Notes under the pieces: generated by a model | Told to the model about the DNA's origin: nothing | The model's input: only the letters and a program-made list of their open reading frames with translations | Database searches by the model: none | Program-made: the position numbers and the translations under genes | From: RZYY01 sp036794825 | Lineage (GTDB): Bacteria > Bacteroidota > Bacteroidia > Bacteroidales > 4484-276 | NCBI GenBank assembly: GCA_036794825.1 | Contig: DAIRGA010000012.1 | Coordinates: forward strand, 1 to 64,000 | Direction: 5' to 3' | Length of the DNA stretch: 64,000 nucleotides | Part shown: positions 19,472 to 28,328 of the stretch, in pieces | Layout of the letters: every line of letters begins with the position of its first letter | Numbering within the stretch: position 1 is the stretch's first letter

Positions 19472-21464
19472 GTTGTGAATTGCTTTCAATTTGTTCATTG
19501 ATACTTTTGCCACAGCGCTGTTTAGGATAGAATGTTTTTATCAATTGTTGTGAATTGCTTTCAATTTGTTCATTGATACTTTTGCCACAGCTTGTAATAT
19601 GCGGGCTTGTAAATCATTACCGTTGTGAATTGCTTTCAATTTGTTCATTGATACTTTTGCCACAGCCCAACCGGGCCGCCCGCGCTGAATTTCTCGTTGT
19701 GAATTGCTTTCAATTTGTTCATTGATACTTTTGCCACAGCCAGGTAATATAGAGTACATCACCGGCAATTGTTGTGAATTGCTTTCAATTTGTTCATTGA
19801 TACTTTTGCCACAGCTGTCGCCGATCCGCCCGGTGTTGTCAACGCGTTGTGAATTGCTTTCAATTTGTTCATTGATACTTTTGCCACAGCGCATTGCCAG
19901 CGCGGTGATCAATCTGATGTGTTGTGAATTGCTTTCAATTTGTTCATTGATACTTTTGCCACAGCGTAAACATTTTTAGTATAGCATTTTTAGCTGTTGT
20001 GAATTGCTTTCAATTTGTTCATTGATACTTTTGCCACAGCCTCCGCTCCCGTCGTGGGTGTAGTAATGGCGTTGTGAATTGCTTTCAATTTGTTCATTGA
20101 TACTTTTGCCACAGCGAGATATACTATTTATGCAAGTGCTGATGGGTTGTGAATTGCTTTCAATTTGTTCATTGATACTTTTGCCACAGCCTTTGAGCGT
20201 GGTAACGCTCTTGAATTTGAGTTGTGAATTGCTTTCAATTTGTTCATTGATACTTTTGCCACAGCCCTGGTTAATCTTGATGCTTTTGGTGGAAGGTTGT
20301 GAATTGCTTTCAATTTGTTCATTGATACTTTTGCCACAGCTGAAGGATGATTTCTACTTTGAGCTGACCAGTTGTGAATTGCTTTCAATTTGTTCATTGA
20401 TACTTTTGCCACAGCTCAATAAATTTATAAAAACAAAAACAATGGGTTGTGAATTGCTTTCAATTTGTTCATTGATACTTTTGCCACAGCTTGAGCGTCT
20501 GAAGAACGAACACCCTGACCGTTGTGAATTGCTTTCAATTTGTTCATTGATACTTTTGCCACAGCAGGTAAACTAAGTAGTGCCGAGCAGCAGGGTTGTG
20601 AATTGCTTTCAATTTGTTCATTGATACTTTTGCCACAGCACCAGCCAGACCTTTCAGCTTCATTCGGGCGTTGTGAATTGCTTTCAATTTGTTCATTGAT
20701 ACTTTTGCCACAGCAGGAGAGAAAAAAAATATCCACGGCAGGGTGTTGTGAATTGCTTTCAATTTGTTCATTGATACTTTTGCCACAGCTGCCTGCTATG
20801 CGGGGGTTAAGCAGGTAGTGTTGTGAATTGCTTTCAATTTGTTCATTGATACTTTTGCCACAGCCGTCGGGCATTCCGCTCACTGGCGCGCTGTGTTGTG
20901 AATTGCTTTCAATTTGTTCATTGATACTTTTGCCACAGCCAGGTTTATATCGGTCGCAACAGCGATCCTGTTGTGAATTGCTTTCAATTTGTTCATTGAT
21001 ACTTTTGCCACAGCATCTTGCGGTAGCGGGTAAGCACCTCTGTGGTTGTGAATTGCTTTCAATTTGTTCATTGATACTTTTGCCACAGCTTTTCCTGGCT
21101 GGCTTTGTAACGCACTCCAGTTGTGAATTGCTTTCAATTTGTTCATTGATACTTTTGCCACAGCACGGTTTCCATATCTCCACATCAAGCGCCAGTTGTG
21201 AATTGCTTTCAATTTGTTCATTGATACTTTTGCCACAGCGGGATTGGATACAGAGCCAACAAATGTACCGTTGTGAATTGCTTTCAATTTGTTCATTGAT
21301 ACTTTTGCCACAGCCTGCGTACTTTTTACTTACCCCGTTGGGTAGTTGTGAATTGCTTTCAATTTGTTCATTGATACTTTTGCCACAGCTGGCCGGCATG
21401 GCCGGACTGCCAACCAGCAGTTGTGAATTGCTTTCAATTTGTTCATTGATACTTTTGCCACAGC

Positions 21465-21532
21465 AGAGGTAAATGTATTGATCTGATAATATGGTATTTG
21501 CAGCTTTTTATCGCAACAAAAAACTGTGGCAT
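21465..21532 (+). promoter_or_regulatory. Cas-proximal flank of the array, candidate leader
   Basis: Sixty-eight AT-rich bases between the last intact repeat and a strong terminator. The last repeat's promoter points into it, so it should be transcribed as a short RNA ending at 21563-21570. By analogy with arrays whose degenerate repeat lies at the opposite end, this would be the integration (leader) end. That is inference. Confidence 0.45.
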
Positions 21533-21570
21533 AACCGCTCCGGAATCAGATTCCGGAGCGGTTTTTTATT
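21533..21570 (+). terminator. Terminator between CRISPR array and cas2
   Basis: Perfect 13-bp stem AACCGCTCCGGAA / TTCCGGAGCGGTT with a 5-nt loop, then TTTTTATTTT. A strong intrinsic terminator for rightward array transcription; on the minus strand the hairpin lies just past the cas2 stop, with a weaker T-run some bases further on. Confidence 0.88.
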
Positions 21571-21596
21571 TTCAGGACTTGAACCGTTCTGGGGTA

Positions 21597-21947
21597 TTAA
21601 AACAACTCGAGCTGCTGTGGAGTGGCCGGGCGACTGGTTCGGTCACCTCCCCTGAAAAATTCCATCATTGCAAACTGCTTATCGGTGAGCGAAAAGATGA
21701 TCACTTCGCCTTTTGGTGGTAAAAAACACTTTGCCCTCCGGATGTGGACTTCTGCATTTTCGCGGCTGTTGCAATGCCTCACGTAAATGGAGTATTGCAG
21801 CATGGCGAAGCCGTCTTTTTGCAAGTCCTTTCGGAATTGGGCAAAGTTTTTCCTGTCTTTTTTGGTTTCTGTTGGCAAATCATAGAATACGAATACCCAC
21901 ATGATGCGGTATTGGTTTAAACGTGATAAGGGATCTGCTTTTCCCAT
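21597..21947 (-). CDS. cas2: CRISPR-associated endonuclease Cas2
   Basis: Structural and nuclease partner of Cas1 in spacer integration. 116 residues; the ferredoxin-like core is plain in YRIMWVFVFYDLPTETKKDR (Asp after FY as the conserved metal ligand) and LQKDGFAMLQYSIYVRHC. It is the last gene of the cas operon, 4 bp after cas1. A shorter start at the Met of IMWVF (21902) is possible, but Bacteroidota Cas2 proteins usually keep the NxYRI extension. Confidence 0.96.
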   Translation of the reverse strand: MGKADPLSRLNQYRIMWVFVFYDLPTETKKDRKNFAQFRKDLQKDGFAMLQYSIYVRHCNSRENAEVHIRRAKCFLPPKGEVIIFSLTDKQFAMMEFFRGGDRTSRPATPQQLELF

Positions 21948-21951
21948 CCTG

Positions 21952-22839
21952 TTACATTTCGGGATAAAGCAACTTTTTTGTGCTTCCTTCGAAGCATTTC
22001 ATCAGCGAGGCGGTGGTACGCTGTACGCCAACCATCAAAGGGCTCGACTGACTGTCGATCACAATATCAATTACCGGTACAGCAAGCAATTTTGCTTTTA
22101 TAGCCGGTGTAAGCTCATCAATCTCATCCACCTCTTCCGAAATATCCATCACCAGCTTATCTACGTAAGGCCGAAAAGGTTCCATGATGTCGTCGGCCAG
22201 GCAAAAAGGGTTGTATTTGTTGCGGTGGTGAATACCCACGGCGGGCAACATACCACTGGCCACCAATGCCCTGGCCACAACCGCCCTCAGGATGGCATAT
22301 CCATAATTGAGCAGATTATTGGGAGGTTCGCCATACCGGTGTCTTCGGAATCCCGACAGGTATTTTTCCCAATAATAAGCTGCGGCACGAGCCTCCAAAT
22401 TGTCGGGATCGCCGCTGCGTACCTCTTTTGCCCATAAACGCAGGTTTGCTGTTTCAACGCCAAAGGTTTCGAGCAGGGCAGCCTGGTTTTTGATTTTGGC
22501 GGTAATGGTTTGCTGCCACAGGTTTTTGCGCAATGGCAACGACGATTCGAGCTGAAAATAGATTTTTTCGGTAAAAGCATGATGCGAGGCGAAAGGCAAC
22601 ATAGCTGCAGCCGGTAAATGTTTCTGATCGCAAACCACGATGGCTGCATTGTTTTCGGTCAGTGACTGAAGGATTGCATTGGAGATCTTCACCTGGTAAT
22701 GATCGAGCACGATCAAACCTATATCTTCGATCGGAACCTGCCGCTTTTCTTTTGTTTTGTCCTCAAAATCAACCACAAGCTGATCGTTGTACTTGTGCAG
22801 ATAACAGGCATTGCCAAAATATAGCGTTCGTTTGATCAT
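21952..22839 (-). CDS. cas1: CRISPR-associated endonuclease Cas1 (type II)
   Basis: Integrase that inserts new spacers together with Cas2. 295 residues, normal type II length. Metal-site residues are visible: Glu149 in NLEARAAAYYW, His205 in VGIHHRNKYNPF and Glu220 in LADDIMEPFRP. Its ATG overlaps the stop of the embedded nucleotidyltransferase gene by 4 bp (ATGA), so the two are translationally coupled. Confidence 0.97.
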   Translation of the reverse strand: MIKRTLYFGNACYLHKYNDQLVVDFEDKTKEKRQVPIEDIGLIVLDHYQVKISNAILQSLTENNAAIVVCDQKHLPAAAMLPFASHHAFTEKIYFQLESSLPLRKNLWQQTITAKIKNQAALLETFGVETANLRLWAKEVRSGDPDNLEARAAAYYWEKYLSGFRRHRYGEPPNNLLNYGYAILRAVVARALVASGMLPAVGIHHRNKYNPFCLADDIMEPFRPYVDKLVMDISEEVDEIDELTPAIKAKLLAVPVIDIVIDSQSSPLMVGVQRTTASLMKCFEGSTKKLLYPEM

Positions 22840-23312
22840 GGGTTTTTGCGGTGCTTGTTGATCGCCTGGAGTTGTTCCACATCCGCTTTGTCCTTAACAC
22901 GTTCCGAAAGCATCTTCATTGTGATCAGATGATGATAACTCACCATCGGTATCATCCTGTTTTCAAGCGGAAACTTTCTTACCCGCGCTGATGCTTCATC
23001 CCAGGTAACTCCTTCAACATGCGTCAGAAAATCAACTTTCAGAGGTTTTTTGCCGATGTAAAAAACCACGGGTGTTTCAAAATTGGTTTTGGCCAGTTTC
23101 TCAAGGTCATCTTTCATAACTCCCAATTCGTCCAATGCAGGGATTAGTTTCGATTTGTTTCCGTTATCTGGTTTGAGCCAGATGTCCATATCTTCGGTGC
23201 CCCGGCTGTAGCCATAAAAGATTACAGAATAGCCACCGATCAGCATAAAGTCAACCTGATGCTCCATTAGCTTCAGCAGCATCTCTTTGTGTTCTTTAAT
23301 CAAGAAGTCCAT
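22836..23312 (-). CDS. Nucleotidyltransferase-fold protein embedded in the cas operon
   Basis: 158 residues of the MNT/DUF6036-like nucleotidyltransferase type. The active site looks intact: Gly26-Gly27-x-Ser29 (LIGGYS), Asp41 and Asp43 (TEDMDIWL) and a third acidic residue Asp94 (KVDFLTH). Such proteins transfer NMP to RNA, tRNA or protein; many act as toxins or antitoxins. The start lies 17 bp inside the end of cas9, and the stop overlaps the cas1 start by 4 bp, so it is fully built into the operon. Any role in adaptation, guide processing or regulation is inference; it could equally be a captured toxin-antitoxin half. Confidence 0.85.
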   Translation of the reverse strand: MDFLIKEHKEMLLKLMEHQVDFMLIGGYSVIFYGYSRGTEDMDIWLKPDNGNKSKLIPALDELGVMKDDLEKLAKTNFETPVVFYIGKKPLKVDFLTHVEGVTWDEASARVRKFPLENRMIPMVSYHHLITMKMLSERVKDKADVEQLQAINKHRKNP

Positions 23313-26300
23313 CGTTCAGAAAGGTTATGTTGTTGTAGGGTTTTTCTTTGTTTTCCAGCTCTTTACGGAACATTGCCGTAATAATCATTTTGGCAGCCAG
23401 GAAGTTTTCTTCGGGGGTTCGTTCGGCCATGTATTTATAGGTGGCTTCGTTTTCTTCCTGCTGATTGGAAAAGAACTGAATATTGGCACCGCTGTAAGTT
23501 AATTGGGGTTCGTTTACCTGACTTTCATTCATTACATTTTTGTCCATGTGGTCACTATCAAAATCAAAGGAATTCATTGAAATTCCACCTAAAGAATCGA
23601 TTAAAACCTTTTGGGGGTTGAGTGAATACAAAGGATTAACGCCGATTTTCCTGTAAAAGCGTTTTGCTTCTTTTGCACCAGGTTGACTTTTTAAGTCTGA
23701 ACCTTTTGTTTCCAGATGATGCTTAAACCAATAATCACTTTCAGACAAACTCCAAACAACATACAAATTTTCACTTATCACTTTATTGTTCATAGTCCTC
23801 ATTGCATGGTCAAAATCATCTTTTGCCATTCCCAGCACAAACATCTCGTTTTGCTGCATACTAAGAATCATCGATAAACCAGGTGCAGGTAATTGTTTAA
23901 GAAAACTTTCAGAAAAAACACCTTCAGAAGCTTGATTCACTTTATCCCAAATGGCATTTGTGTTTTTAATGATTACCGGAAATCCAAATTTTTTACGTTC
24001 AACAGCATGCCAGAATGTGCAGATATGTTCGACTTTGTTGCCATTTGCATCTGTATAAATCGCGATATGATGATTGTTGCCGGGTTTAACGTAACCGATA
24101 TCTCTGCCTTGTTCGTCTTTTTTAACTGGTACAACGGCTGAAAGTCCTGTGAAGCATCTTGCCGATAAAATGGGGCGTTCCAATCTTTCATCTTCATACC
24201 ACCTGATGGTTGTTTTGTCTTCTGTCTGAACATCTTTAAATGCCTCTTTGGGTTTGTTTCCAAATTTATTCAAACGTTTTTGTAATATGTTCCTAATTTT
24301 CTTGTCAATGACTTTGTCAATTTTAGTAAAGTTGACATCTACTTTGTATTTAATCACATATTCATCCCTGAAACAGGTTGCAAACTCAAGCTCCTTTGTT
24401 TTTTCTGAATCCAAAAATATAGGATCTTTTTTCAGCGATGCAAGGGCTTTTTTATTATCCCCGTCAAATTTTGCCAATCTTTTTTCTACTAATTCCCTGA
24501 TGTAGGATTTAAAGATCAAATCCGGGTTTTCGAAGAGGTATTTTACTTTTTGACGTTCTAAAACTTTTATTTTTCCGTAAACGCTTTCTTCGCTTAGTGC
24601 TCCACGTGGAACAACAATTTCGGATTGAGCTAATTTCTTTTTCCCTCTTTTCCCAACTTTTCGCTTGCTAAAAACAGCCACACGCTTACCAGCCTTGAAA
24701 GAAACAAGAATTTGACTTACCGCCTTTTCCACCTCTGCAACTGTAATTGGTTGTTGGGTAATAATGTACTTTTCCAGTAAGGTCAGCTTTTCTTTGAATT
24801 CGTCAGACCGCAAGGCTACTTCAGCGTACATATCGTCACGGGTTTTTTTGGAGTTAAGCGTGTTGAACCGTTGAATGAATCCTTGTTTAGTGCAGGCTAT
24901 TGTTAATGCATCCACTGCATGATGCCGGTGATCGTCGCGTTTTGTCCAATCTTTTATTACTTCCTTACGATGCGAATTCCGGTTGTGATCGCTTTCCCAT
25001 TCTCGGATTTCGGTTAAGCCAAGTGCCTTATATTTTGATAGTTGCAGATTCATGGTAACATCATCCCAACCCCAGAGATGTCGCAATTCGGCAGTAACAC
25101 TGCCACTGGTAGTCCAGGTATGATGACAGACAGTTTGTAGAATTTCTCTGGCTTTTTTGGATATGTACTGGCTTTCTCGCAACTGACGGTCAATGAAATT
25201 ATCGGGTATTTTATTCTCAGACATTAAGAGCTTATCTCTTTTTGATTTTGAAATGACTTTACTTTTGAATAGTGTGTTGACTCTTTCGATATATGCTTCA
25301 AATTCACTCGCCGGTTTGCTTTTCATAAAATCGTATGCCGTCATTTTGTCTTTGTTAGCGTTACAGCGGCGATGAGCCAGTGTTTTGTTGCTTTGCGAGT
25401 CATCAAACAATTTTGCTTTCGGAATGATATGTTCGATGTCAACTTCATTTCCCTTGATTGCCTCTGTTAGTGAAATAGGTTGTCCGCAGTAAATGCAAAC
25501 CGCATTAAGTTTTAGGTCTTCATTGTTAATTTCCTGATAGAGGCGCCATTTAATAATATTGTTTCTCGTAGCCCTTAACCCAAATTCAGAAAGCCTTTCA
25601 GCAATCAGTTTATTCTCTTTTTCACGCTGATTGATGAACTTATCTGTTTCGTTTCTTTCTTGTTTGCTTTGTTTAAGTTCCCTGGCTAGTTCAATCCTGA
25701 TCTCATCGAAGCAGATAATATTTCCTTTTTTATCTCTTTTGAAGTTACCAGCTTCATCTTTCTCCGCATACTTGTCAATCAATGCATTTACAAGGTTGAC
25801 CATCTGATTGAGTATTTTTTCCACAATCGGCTGTCGCAGTGAATTTTTAGGAATCGGTTTCAGTTTGTCCAGAAGTTTTCTTTCAAGATTTTGATCTTTT
25901 GTTAGTGAGTTGGAATGATCATAACCTGCATAGCTCATTGCTTCGCTATAGCCATCTCCTTGCATGAGGTAGGGTAGGATTCTGCGTATAACTTTGGCGG
26001 ACTTATCACCGAATCCTTTGTTTTTGAAATCAATTTTTGCAAGCTTGGTTGCTGCAGTTTCATCAATTTTGAATTTTGATTGAAGTACCTTTTTACATTC
26101 GTCCTCATCTTCACTTGAGTATATTGTGTGCCAAAGCTGAAAGAATGGCTCCTTTTCAATGCAACTATCCACCTGAAGTAAGGGTTTGATATTTAGTATT
26201 TCACCTGTTTTTTTATCGTACAGATATCCTTCCCCACCCATTTCCAGGATACAGAACTCCATTTTCAATAAATGTTTGTATCTGACAGGATCATCAAAGC

Positions 26301-27363
26301 ATTTAACAATAGCCAGCCTGGTTGTATTCCCCTGAAGCCCTTTGGTGAGTTGCTTATTAAAGAAATAATCATCTTTTTTTAGCCTGAGTATCTTTGCGAG
26401 ATCAGTTGGCGTCAATCTTTCGTGATTTTCCAGATGATCATAAATCATTGTTTTTTGATCTTGACTAATTACTACCTGTTCGCCAAGCTTGTTATGGATT
26501 CTGATGTTATTAATGTTTTCCCAAATTTTTGTAGTTTGAAATAAAGGAGAACTTTTATGGGCGACTTTAGGACCCACAAAAAACTCCTTTTCCTTGCCAT
26601 CTTTTATTTTTTTCACCCAGAAACCCTCAAAATCACATACAGCAACCAATCCTTTTTGAGACTTAAGTTTTCGTTGGTAATAAATGATTTCTTCTTCAAT
26701 TTCTTTGATTAATTGATCATTCAAAACCGAATGAAATTTCTTTTGATTATTGCAAATGGCATAAAACTCTTCGATGTAGGCTTCTCGCGGAAAAACATTT
26801 TCCTTAACCCTGAAATACTCATCTCTTTTTAATTCATGATAAAAGTATTGCCCAATTGTTAATCCCAATTCCCTAATTTTTTCGTGGCGACTTTTTACTG
26901 TGACAACATAATCTGTATCCTTCTTATCCATATTTGCTTCACTTCGACCGCTTTTGTACCCTCTTTTTTGGTTTAGCCAAAGCAAAATCCGGCCAAGTTC
27001 AGCCAGTGTAATTTGCTGATTTACCGCATTACACCTCAACTTCCAGAGTTCCATCTTGTTAAGCTGTTTTTCTTTTTCGCCAGGCATCATATTTAATCTG
27101 ACCAAAACATTTACCAGGTTTTTTCGCCGCAACTGATAACGGTCGATCATTTTCCGAGCTGTTCTTGCTTTTGTGCGCACAGCGTTTCTGCTTTCACCCG
27201 TTCCTTTTTCAAAGTCTTTACCCTCTGTTCCTTCGTAAGGTATTATCCTGCTGCCCATTCCAAGGATTTTTGTTTCGGACTTGTTTTTAGGGTTCACTTC
27301 TTCAGTAATTACAGCCCATCCTATAGAGGCAGATCCCAAATCCAGGCCTAAAATTTTTTTCAT
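23296..27363 (-). CDS. cas9: CRISPR-associated endonuclease Cas9 (type II-C)
   Basis: RNA-guided double-strand DNA nuclease. 1355 residues. RuvC-I has Asp8 in LGLDLGSASIGWAV; an Arg-rich bridge helix follows (~60-85); RuvC-II has Glu558 in IRIELARELK; HNH has His645 in DIEHIIP, with Asn659/Asn668 in SNKTLAHRRCNANK; RuvC-III has His815 and Asp818 in HHAVDAL. Cys623/Cys626 (CIYC) plus Cys667 may bind zinc in HNH. All catalytic residues are present. Absence of csn2 and cas4 and the gene set give type II-C. First gene of the operon; the tracrRNA starts 38 bp away on the other strand. The gene is visibly more AT-rich than its neighbours. Confidence 0.98.
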   Translation of the reverse strand: MKKILGLDLGSASIGWAVITEEVNPKNKSETKILGMGSRIIPYEGTEGKDFEKGTGESRNAVRTKARTARKMIDRYQLRRKNLVNVLVRLNMMPGEKEKQLNKMELWKLRCNAVNQQITLAELGRILLWLNQKRGYKSGRSEANMDKKDTDYVVTVKSRHEKIRELGLTIGQYFYHELKRDEYFRVKENVFPREAYIEEFYAICNNQKKFHSVLNDQLIKEIEEEIIYYQRKLKSQKGLVAVCDFEGFWVKKIKDGKEKEFFVGPKVAHKSSPLFQTTKIWENINNIRIHNKLGEQVVISQDQKTMIYDHLENHERLTPTDLAKILRLKKDDYFFNKQLTKGLQGNTTRLAIVKCFDDPVRYKHLLKMEFCILEMGGEGYLYDKKTGEILNIKPLLQVDSCIEKEPFFQLWHTIYSSEDEDECKKVLQSKFKIDETAATKLAKIDFKNKGFGDKSAKVIRRILPYLMQGDGYSEAMSYAGYDHSNSLTKDQNLERKLLDKLKPIPKNSLRQPIVEKILNQMVNLVNALIDKYAEKDEAGNFKRDKKGNIICFDEIRIELARELKQSKQERNETDKFINQREKENKLIAERLSEFGLRATRNNIIKWRLYQEINNEDLKLNAVCIYCGQPISLTEAIKGNEVDIEHIIPKAKLFDDSQSNKTLAHRRCNANKDKMTAYDFMKSKPASEFEAYIERVNTLFKSKVISKSKRDKLLMSENKIPDNFIDRQLRESQYISKKAREILQTVCHHTWTTSGSVTAELRHLWGWDDVTMNLQLSKYKALGLTEIREWESDHNRNSHRKEVIKDWTKRDDHRHHAVDALTIACTKQGFIQRFNTLNSKKTRDDMYAEVALRSDEFKEKLTLLEKYIITQQPITVAEVEKAVSQILVSFKAGKRVAVFSKRKVGKRGKKKLAQSEIVVPRGALSEESVYGKIKVLERQKVKYLFENPDLIFKSYIRELVEKRLAKFDGDNKKALASLKKDPIFLDSEKTKELEFATCFRDEYVIKYKVDVNFTKIDKVIDKKIRNILQKRLNKFGNKPKEAFKDVQTEDKTTIRWYEDERLERPILSARCFTGLSAVVPVKKDEQGRDIGYVKPGNNHHIAIYTDANGNKVEHICTFWHAVERKKFGFPVIIKNTNAIWDKVNQASEGVFSESFLKQLPAPGLSMILSMQQNEMFVLGMAKDDFDHAMRTMNNKVISENLYVVWSLSESDYWFKHHLETKGSDLKSQPGAKEAKRFYRKIGVNPLYSLNPQKVLIDSLGGISMNSFDFDSDHMDKNVMNESQVNEPQLTYSGANIQFFSNQQEENEATYKYMAERTPEENFLAAKMIITAMFRKELENKEKPYNNITFLNDGLLD

Positions 27364-27388
27364 CGTTATTTTATTTATTTAAAAAGTC

Positions 27389-27396
27389 TACATTTG
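27389..27396 (+). promoter_or_regulatory. -7 box (TACATTTG) of the tracrRNA
   Basis: Exact TAnnTTTG; at 20-bp spacing the -33 position reads TTA (27366-27368) in place of TTG. The predicted start, about 4 nt past the box, falls at 27400-27401, exactly where the anti-repeat begins. Both this box and the repeat-borne box are followed by CC. Confidence 0.75.
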
Positions 27397-27400
27397 CCGG

Positions 27401-27480
27401 ACAAATTGAAGCAATTCACAATAAGGATTATTCCGTTGTGAAAACATTTAAAGCGGTCCTGAAAGGGGTCGCTTTTTTTT
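27401..27480 (+). ncRNA. tracrRNA
   Basis: Positions 27401-27421 are complementary to CRISPR repeat positions 2-23, 21 pairs with a single 1-nt bulge. A short stem GGA-TTAT-TCC (27425-27434) is the likely nexus. The RNA ends in a 9-bp hairpin (27452-27473, two to three G-U pairs) capped by a GAAA tetraloop and followed by eight T residues, a clear intrinsic terminator. The size of ~80 nt and position divergent from cas9 fit type II-C. Positions 27435-27442 repeat the first eight bases of the CRISPR repeat and can pair with 27415-27421. Confidence 0.93.
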
Positions 27481-27645
27481 CAATATCGCAGTTCAATCTG
27501 ATCGTGTAAAAAATTAAGGGTTAAAATTTGCCCATAAAAGTAAATATTTTCAATTTATGTAATTGATTGATGTCGGGGTTTGGGAATTAACAATACCAGA
27601 AAGCCCTCTTTATCAAGAAACACGAATTTAATTTCTCGAATAACT

Positions 27646-28311
27646 ATGGAAAACTCAAAAATATCTCATGGACTCATCCCCCGCACGGCTCAGTTTGTGC
27701 GCAGCCATCTTGCCGGTGCAGAAGGCGGGCACGACTGGTGGCATATTTACCGGGTGTGGATGATGGCGCGCAGGATAGGGGCTGAGGAGGGAGTGGATAT
27801 GCTGGTGGTGGAGCTGGCTGCGCTGCTTCATGATATTGCTGACCCGAAATTTCATAACGGGGATGAGGAGGCAGGGCCGCGTATTGCTGAGCAATTCCTT
27901 GCAGAACAAGGCGTTGGGCAGGATGTGATTGGGCATGTGGTTGGCATCATCCGGAATATGTCGTTCAAAAGCAGCCTGGGGAAGGTTGGGTTTCATTCGC
28001 CGGAGCTGGCGGTGGTGCAGGATGCCGACCGGCTGGATGCCATCGGCGCTATCGGCATTGCGCGGGCTTTCAACTACGGGGGTTTTAAGAACCGGCAGCT
28101 CTATGATCCTGAAATTAAGCCGAAAACGATAATGACTAAAGAGGAGTACAAAAAGAGCGATTCGCCAACGATCAATCATTTTTACGAAAAACTGCTGCTA
28201 TTGAAGGACAAGATGAACACAGCCACTGGCCGGAGGATTGCGGAGGAGCGTCACCGTTATATGGAGAACTACCTGGAGCGGTTTTACAAAGAGTGGGAGG
28301 GGGAGTGGTGA
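27646..28311 (+). CDS. HD-domain phosphohydrolase
   Basis: 221 residues from the ATG at 27646. The HD metal site is complete: His33 (after GGHDWWH), His62-Asp63 in LLHDIAD and Asp126/Asp128 in QDADRLDAIG. The pattern matches the YedJ/YpgQ-type HD hydrolases that act on nucleotides or small phosphate esters. The frame runs upstream to a TTG at 27580, but that extension is basic and unlike the family. Convergent with ispE. Confidence 0.88.
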   Translation: MENSKISHGLIPRTAQFVRSHLAGAEGGHDWWHIYRVWMMARRIGAEEGVDMLVVELAALLHDIADPKFHNGDEEAGPRIAEQFLAEQGVGQDVIGHVVGIIRNMSFKSSLGKVGFHSPELAVVQDADRLDAIGAIGIARAFNYGGFKNRQLYDPEIKPKTIMTKEEYKKSDSPTINHFYEKLLLLKDKMNTATGRRIAEERHRYMENYLERFYKEWEGEW

Positions 28312-28328
28312 AAAAATCCAGACCTAAA

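Larger units (their letters stand above)
18515..21464 (+). CRISPR. Type II-C CRISPR array: 39 full repeats, 39 spacers, one truncated repeat
   Basis: Thirty-nine apparently identical 45-nt repeats begin GTTGTGAATTGC and end TTTTGCCACAGC, first full copy 18573-18617, last 21420-21464. Spacers are 30 nt except four of 29 nt. A truncated repeat (18515-18543) opens the array. crRNA orientation is plus, because the tracrRNA anti-repeat pairs with repeat positions 2-23, which must follow the spacer in a Cas9 guide. Each repeat contains TTG (positions 9-11), 19 bp, then TACTTTTG (31-38), a full Bacteroidota promoter predicted to start RNA at about repeat position 42 to the first spacer base. One spacer occurs twice. 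Confidence 0.98.

Noticed and set aside
18600..21500. Long open frames on both strands through the CRISPR array with a recurring peptide (MLSICSLILLPQ / MAKVSMNKLKAIHN)
   Set aside because: These are translations of the 45-nt repeat, which has no stop in several frames; they change content with every spacer and are not genes.
27364..27400. Search for a cas9 promoter on the minus strand
   Set aside because: No TAnnTTTG or -33 element found between the tracrRNA start and the cas9 ATG; the cas operon promoter could not be assigned.
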